64,000 bases of DNA from CAWBRT01 sp963791145 (GTDB taxonomy: Bacteria; Acidobacteriota; Terriglobia; Terriglobales; Acidobacteriaceae), in NCBI GenBank assembly GCA_963791145.1, contig CAWBRT010000004.1, forward strand, positions 1 to 64,000, in the 5' to 3' direction. Numbering within the stretch: position 1 is the first letter of the stretch; each line of letters opens with the position of its first letter. Shown one piece after another: positions 60,937-64,000 of the stretch. The translations under genes and the position numbers were made by a program. The notes below the pieces were generated by a model that worked only from the letters and a program-made list of their open reading frames with translations, was not told the DNA's origin and did no database searches.

Positions 60937-61745
60937 TAAGACCCTCCTGAGAAGTTCTGGAGTGAACAGAGAGTACGGGTCTGTTTAGCTTCTTAACATC
61001 GGTACTTGTATTTAGAACTGCTGGGGTTGCACCCCTAGCATGCGATTTATCGCCATTATCTGTCTCTAGGTGGCGCTCTTAGCGGTCACGACCCATTGCA
61101 ACTCATAAGAGATTTGATTGCATGTGCGCATACAGGCGGTACGATTTTGGAACGCACGCCAAGAAAGGTTGGCCATATACCACCGGGTGATGTCGCGGCT
61201 GGCATCCGGACACGAACTTGGTTGCAGATTGGTCGTTGAGTGTTGGCGACCTCGTAGGCAACTCCCGAAAGTGGATCTGGGAATAATGTTCCGGGTGCAG
61301 GATGATCTGGTGACCTGTTGGTGTATGTACTATGTACTCGGGCGACAATGCCACATAGGTGCCTTTCCCGTGCCGATAACCATTAATTTTGCAAAATGAA
61401 GCCATTGAGCTCTCCGCCGTCAAATACTCGCCATTGAGATCCATCAGACGCGGAGCGACCAATCGCCGGAGCAACTGCTTTTGCGCGCGACTTCGGACGT
61501 CTTCGCGATATCTACTGTAGAACGCTGATCAAAAGTAAAACAGGTAGACGGTGGTTCGCGGCACAGAAGATCCAATGCGAGTGCAAGCACTCACACGCAC
61601 TTCGCGGAAGATGCGCTTCCAGTGCGGTATTTGTTGCAATACTGTTGTGCCAGATTGAAATTTTCCGGCGTCGTTGTTTGTCAAAAACACTTGCTAATTC
61701 AGAGTCACTCATTCAAAATCTTCGTACCGAGAGGAGTCCATCGAG
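60937..61745. other. Intergenic stretch, no recognised gene
   Basis: A minus-strand frame of 123 codons (61103-61474) exists but shows no known domain or ribosome site that convinces me. No palindromes beyond short ones were noticed. Confidence 0.4.
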
Positions 61746-62429
61746 ATGATGCGGAAAGTAGTGTCGCTCGTAATGTGTCTGCTTCTTCCAGGCTTGCTTC
61801 TGGCCGGGAATCCAGGCGCCGGAATCGGCAATTTCGTTGGCGATGTTGCCTTGAATGGTCGCTCTGTGCCGCCGAGTACCGCTGTTTTTCCCGGAGACAA
61901 ACTCGTCACGGGACGTAATGCTTCCGCGTACATTACTCGCCCGGGCTTCACCATGGCGGTTGATAGTGAATCCTCGGCGCAGTTGCTGGCCGAAGGTGCG
62001 CGAGTGCTCAGCGGGAGCTCGGTGGTCACCCTGAAGCCGGGGAACGTAGTTGAATATGATGACCTTCATATCAGCGCTGCTTCTGATAGCGCGAGGGTGC
62101 GAATTGTGTCGCGTCCAGGCTCGCAGATGATCGCCTCGCTCCAAGGCACTCTGAAGGTCAGCGACACCTCCGGAATGATCACCGTTCCACAGGGTCATGC
62201 GCTTTTGGCGAAGCCCTTGGATCCGCCTCCTAACTTGGGGGATCAGCCCGACAAATCCTCGCCGCCGGCGGGCGCCATAAAAAAAGGTGTTGCGCTTAAG
62301 AAATGGGTAATGATCTTTGGATCGGCCGGTGCCGCAGGTGGTGTCGGCGCATGGGCTGCGGTTCAGTCCTCGAACAAGAACACCAATATCAACAACATTA
62401 ATTCGTCGATTAGTCCTTCCGTGCCGTGA
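61746..62429 (+). CDS. FecR-like exported protein
   Basis: 227 residues from ATG 61746 (aggag upstream). Signal peptide (LVMCLLLPGLLLAGNPGAGI). The middle is FecR-like (GDVALNGRSVPPSTAVFPGD, KLVTGRNASAYITRPGFTMA, RVRIVSRPGSQMIASLQGTL), the PxxxxxGDxLxTG pattern. It ends in a hydrophobic segment (KWVMIFGSAGAAGGVGAWAA) and an Asn/Ser-rich tail. In Acidobacteriota such proteins are exported or membrane attached; no sigma factor neighbour is present. Confidence 0.75.
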   Translation: MMRKVVSLVMCLLLPGLLLAGNPGAGIGNFVGDVALNGRSVPPSTAVFPGDKLVTGRNASAYITRPGFTMAVDSESSAQLLAEGARVLSGSSVVTLKPGNVVEYDDLHISAASDSARVRIVSRPGSQMIASLQGTLKVSDTSGMITVPQGHALLAKPLDPPPNLGDQPDKSSPPAGAIKKGVALKKWVMIFGSAGAAGGVGAWAAVQSSNKNTNINNINSSISPSVP

Positions 62430-62454
62430 GTTTGTAAACGCTCTCGACCAAAAG

Positions 62455-62475
62455 CCCTCGCTTCGGCGAGGGTTT
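62455..62475 (+). terminator. Terminator of the FecR-like gene
   Basis: CCCTCGC-TTCG-GCGAGGG followed by TTT, a stable UUCG-type loop. Confidence 0.75.
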
Positions 62476-62771
62476 CTGCTTTCTGAAGAGATTTTCGCGA
62501 ATCCTTAATTAGGGGATGTGAGAATTAGGGGATGTGAGCACCGCATTCGCAAGCGCTGCCCCGCCAGATAGTGGAACCGAGCGTGGCGGGACACCAGCAG
62601 CTTAGCTCATGTCCCGGCCATCTCGCCTTCGAATCAGCGTAAGCTCTTCTTCGTCAGTCGATTATGATGTGGATAGTAACTAAGCCAGTGGCGGAAAAGC
62701 TTAACTGTGTGATGGGCGCCTAATTAGTGCACAAGCGTAAAAGATCTGAGTATTAATGAATTTTGCTTAAT

Positions 62772-62796
62772 AAACCCTCGCACTGCGAGGGTTTTT
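62772..62796 (+). terminator. Bidirectional-looking terminator
   Basis: AAACCCTCGC-ACT-GCGAGGGTTT followed by TT, perfect 10-bp stem with A and T runs on the two sides. It shares the CCCTCGC word with the hairpin at 62455. No gene ends here that I can name. Confidence 0.6.
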
Positions 62797-62995
62797 GCAT
62801 TTCGGCCGCAACGCGAGGATCAACCAGTTCTCCTTGCGCTTCGTTCAATTCATCATTAACGTACTGGTAACGAGGTCGTGGGGCATAAGCAAGAGAATTT
62901 GTGCTCGGCGTTGTTGCATCCAACAACTCGACGTACCCTTCGGCTTCGACGCGCTACTCAATTTTGTATGGACCCTGGTTAATAGGAGAGGCCCT

Positions 62996-64000
62996 GTGCG
63001 TCGTTTGGGGATCGGATTGTTGTTGCTGTGCAGTATGAGCGCTGTTGCAGCGCCCCCGCCGCCGAACCGCGGCGAGCTCTCACCCGCCTTGCAGCAAATC
63101 GTTGACCGAATCATCAGCCGTGAGCACGCGCTTATGGTCGCCTTGAAGTCCTTTTCGCCGTTGGCGGAAACCTATATCCAGGAAATGCGCCCGGACAGGG
63201 ACCTGGGTTACGCCCCTGCGCGTGACTATTACTTCATGGCCAAGCTCGACCTGCGGAACGGATTGCGGGAAGAATCGTTTGAGAAGCGGAAAGGAGCATT
63301 CACTCTCCAGGGCTTCTGGAAGCCTCTGGAAAAGCCGTTCAACCTCCGCACGGCGAATTTGAACAGCGTGGGAATTGCCATTCAGCCGCTGGTGATCGAC
63401 CTCAAGGCGTTCGATAGGGCGCATTACGACTTCAGTTTCGTGGGGCGGGAGTTCCTGGGCAAAGTTCGCACCCTGGTATTCGATGTCGCGCCCCGTAAGC
63501 ACGCAGGCAACGGGCGCTTTGTTGGCCGCATTTGGGTCGAAGACGTTGATTACAACGTGGTGCGCTTTAACGGAACCTACAAAGGAGCGCCGCATTTCAC
63601 CAGCTATGTGCATTTCGACAGCTGGAGGGCAAACGTCAACGGGCGGCAGTGGCTCCCGGCCTATGTCTACCTGGAAGAATCGGATCTCGTGGCGGGATTC
63701 CGTCATGTGCGCATCAAGGGGGAGACAACGGTCTGGGGTTACGGCCTGCAGTCGGGACGCAAACAGCAGGAGTTGACCGATATCATCGCCGATTCGAGCA
63801 TTGATGACCGCAGCGAAAGCGCGCCGGACTATTCGCCCGTGCAGCGCCAACGGCTATGGGAAAGACAGGCCGAGGACAACGTCATCGAGCGGTTGCAGAA
63901 GGCCGGGCTGGTGGCCCCCAGCGGCGATGTCAGTAAAGTTCTGGAAACGGTCATCAACAACCTGGAAGTTACCAACAATCTGAACATTGAGCCGCCGGTG
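62996..64000 (+). CDS. Large exported protein of unknown function, 5' part (runs off the window)
   Basis: Open frame of 335 codons from GTG 62996, with aggag 9 bp upstream, to the window end. It begins RRLGIGLLLLCSMSAVAAPP, a signal peptide, then SPALQQIVDRIISREHALMV and ALKSFSPLAETYIQEMRPDR. A later part is beta-rich: GRFVGRIWVEDVDYNVVRFN, HFTSYVHFDSWRANVNGRQW. I think of the outer-membrane lipoprotein-carrier-like (LolA/LolB-type fold) proteins of Acidobacteriota that act on surface lipids, but recognise no certain domain. The C terminus lies outside the window. Confidence 0.7.
   Translation, partial: MRRLGIGLLLLCSMSAVAAPPPPNRGELSPALQQIVDRIISREHALMVALKSFSPLAETYIQEMRPDRDLGYAPARDYYFMAKLDLRNGLREESFEKRKGAFTLQGFWKPLEKPFNLRTANLNSVGIAIQPLVIDLKAFDRAHYDFSFVGREFLGKVRTLVFDVAPRKHAGNGRFVGRIWVEDVDYNVVRFNGTYKGAPHFTSYVHFDSWRANVNGRQWLPAYVYLEESDLVAGFRHVRIKGETTVWGYGLQSGRKQQELTDIIADSSIDDRSESAPDYSPVQRQRLWERQAEDNVIERLQKAGLVAPSGDVSKVLETVINNLEVTNNLNIEPPV

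Larger units (their letters stand above)
62430..62995. other. Intergenic stretch with two terminators and a tandem repeat
   Basis: After the FecR-like gene: a terminator hairpin (62455-62475), a tandem duplication of 16 bp (AATTAGGGGATGTGAG, 62507-62522 and 62523-62538), and a second hairpin with T-run (62772-62796). No gene in between. Confidence 0.6.

Noticed and set aside
61103..61474. 123-codon minus-strand frame as a gene
   Set aside because: No familiar domain, no convincing ribosome site, and composition gives no support; left in the intergenic entry.

Overview
The window reads like a chromosome segment from a soil or sediment Acidobacteriota (Terriglobia-like) bacterium, possibly a metagenome-derived contig. 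The grounds are inference from gene families I recognise, not a search. They are multicopy proteins with the N-terminal signature RRNAQKATGPKT, periplasmic TldD/TldE-like proteins, a Ser/Thr/Pro-rich lipoprotein, a FecR-like exported protein, and very many toxin-antitoxin (TA) operons and dispersed palindromic repeats. No rRNA or tRNA gene and no CRISPR array was found.

Region 1 (1-12.9 kb) is accessory DNA. Two copies of one ~1.2 kb unit lie at 1452-5243 (split by an IS21-family element with istA and istB) and 8512-9732 (intact). Each unit has an AT-rich small ORF, a strong Shine-Dalgarno site in front of a two-codon ORF (ATG-NNN-TAG), a hairpin covering the next start codon, the main gene, and a 3' tail of three palindromes ending in GCTGGCCAGC. 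Truncated copies of the tail punctuate a run of TA operons: AbrB/PIN, TumE/TumA-like, AbrB/PIN and RHH/ParE. A broken Phd/PIN pair and a Fic protein with an unusual palindrome-studded promoter lie nearby.

Region 2 (12.9-24.7 kb) is metabolic. It holds a decayed tungsten/molybdenum aldehyde:ferredoxin oxidoreductase with a MoaD-like partner, then a branched-chain-amino-acid-type ABC importer (binding protein, LivH, fused LivM-LivG, LivF). After that come a divergent AroE-like protein, a zinc alcohol dehydrogenase, a quinone oxidoreductase and an SDR. Together these suggest uptake and oxidation of a small organic acid or ring compound.

Region 3 (24.7-33.2 kb) is again accessory: a frameshifted PilZ protein, PIN fragment, HigBA, a second type of RRNAQ-like gene with its own leader mini-ORFs and partner gene, Phd/PIN, an HU protein and small exported proteins. 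Region 4 (33.6-41.3 kb) has a peroxiredoxin-like protein, a badly frameshifted MOSC-ferredoxin reductase-ferredoxin fusion, a HugZ-like protein, a flavoprotein, a broken YkgJ-like protein and an iron alcohol dehydrogenase. Region 5 (41.4-49.2 kb) holds a membrane-stress operon (XRE regulator, YqiJ-like, flotillin, PspA) with a near-consensus promoter and direct-repeat operator, then a pseudouridine synthase, an M20 peptidase and a DcuC transporter.

Region 6 (49.7-57.7 kb) is a DMSO-reductase-family molybdoenzyme operon (catalytic, Fe-S and membrane subunits), a convergent TorD-like chaperone, and a TldE/TldD pair with signal peptides. Region 7 (58-64 kb) has a Tat-exported alpha/beta hydrolase, an IS110/CoxS remnant, a lipoprotein, a FecR-like protein and the start of a large exported protein that runs off the window.

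Several conserved genes carry one or more single-base frameshifts while their neighbours are intact. I cannot tell decay from sequencing error without the reads.
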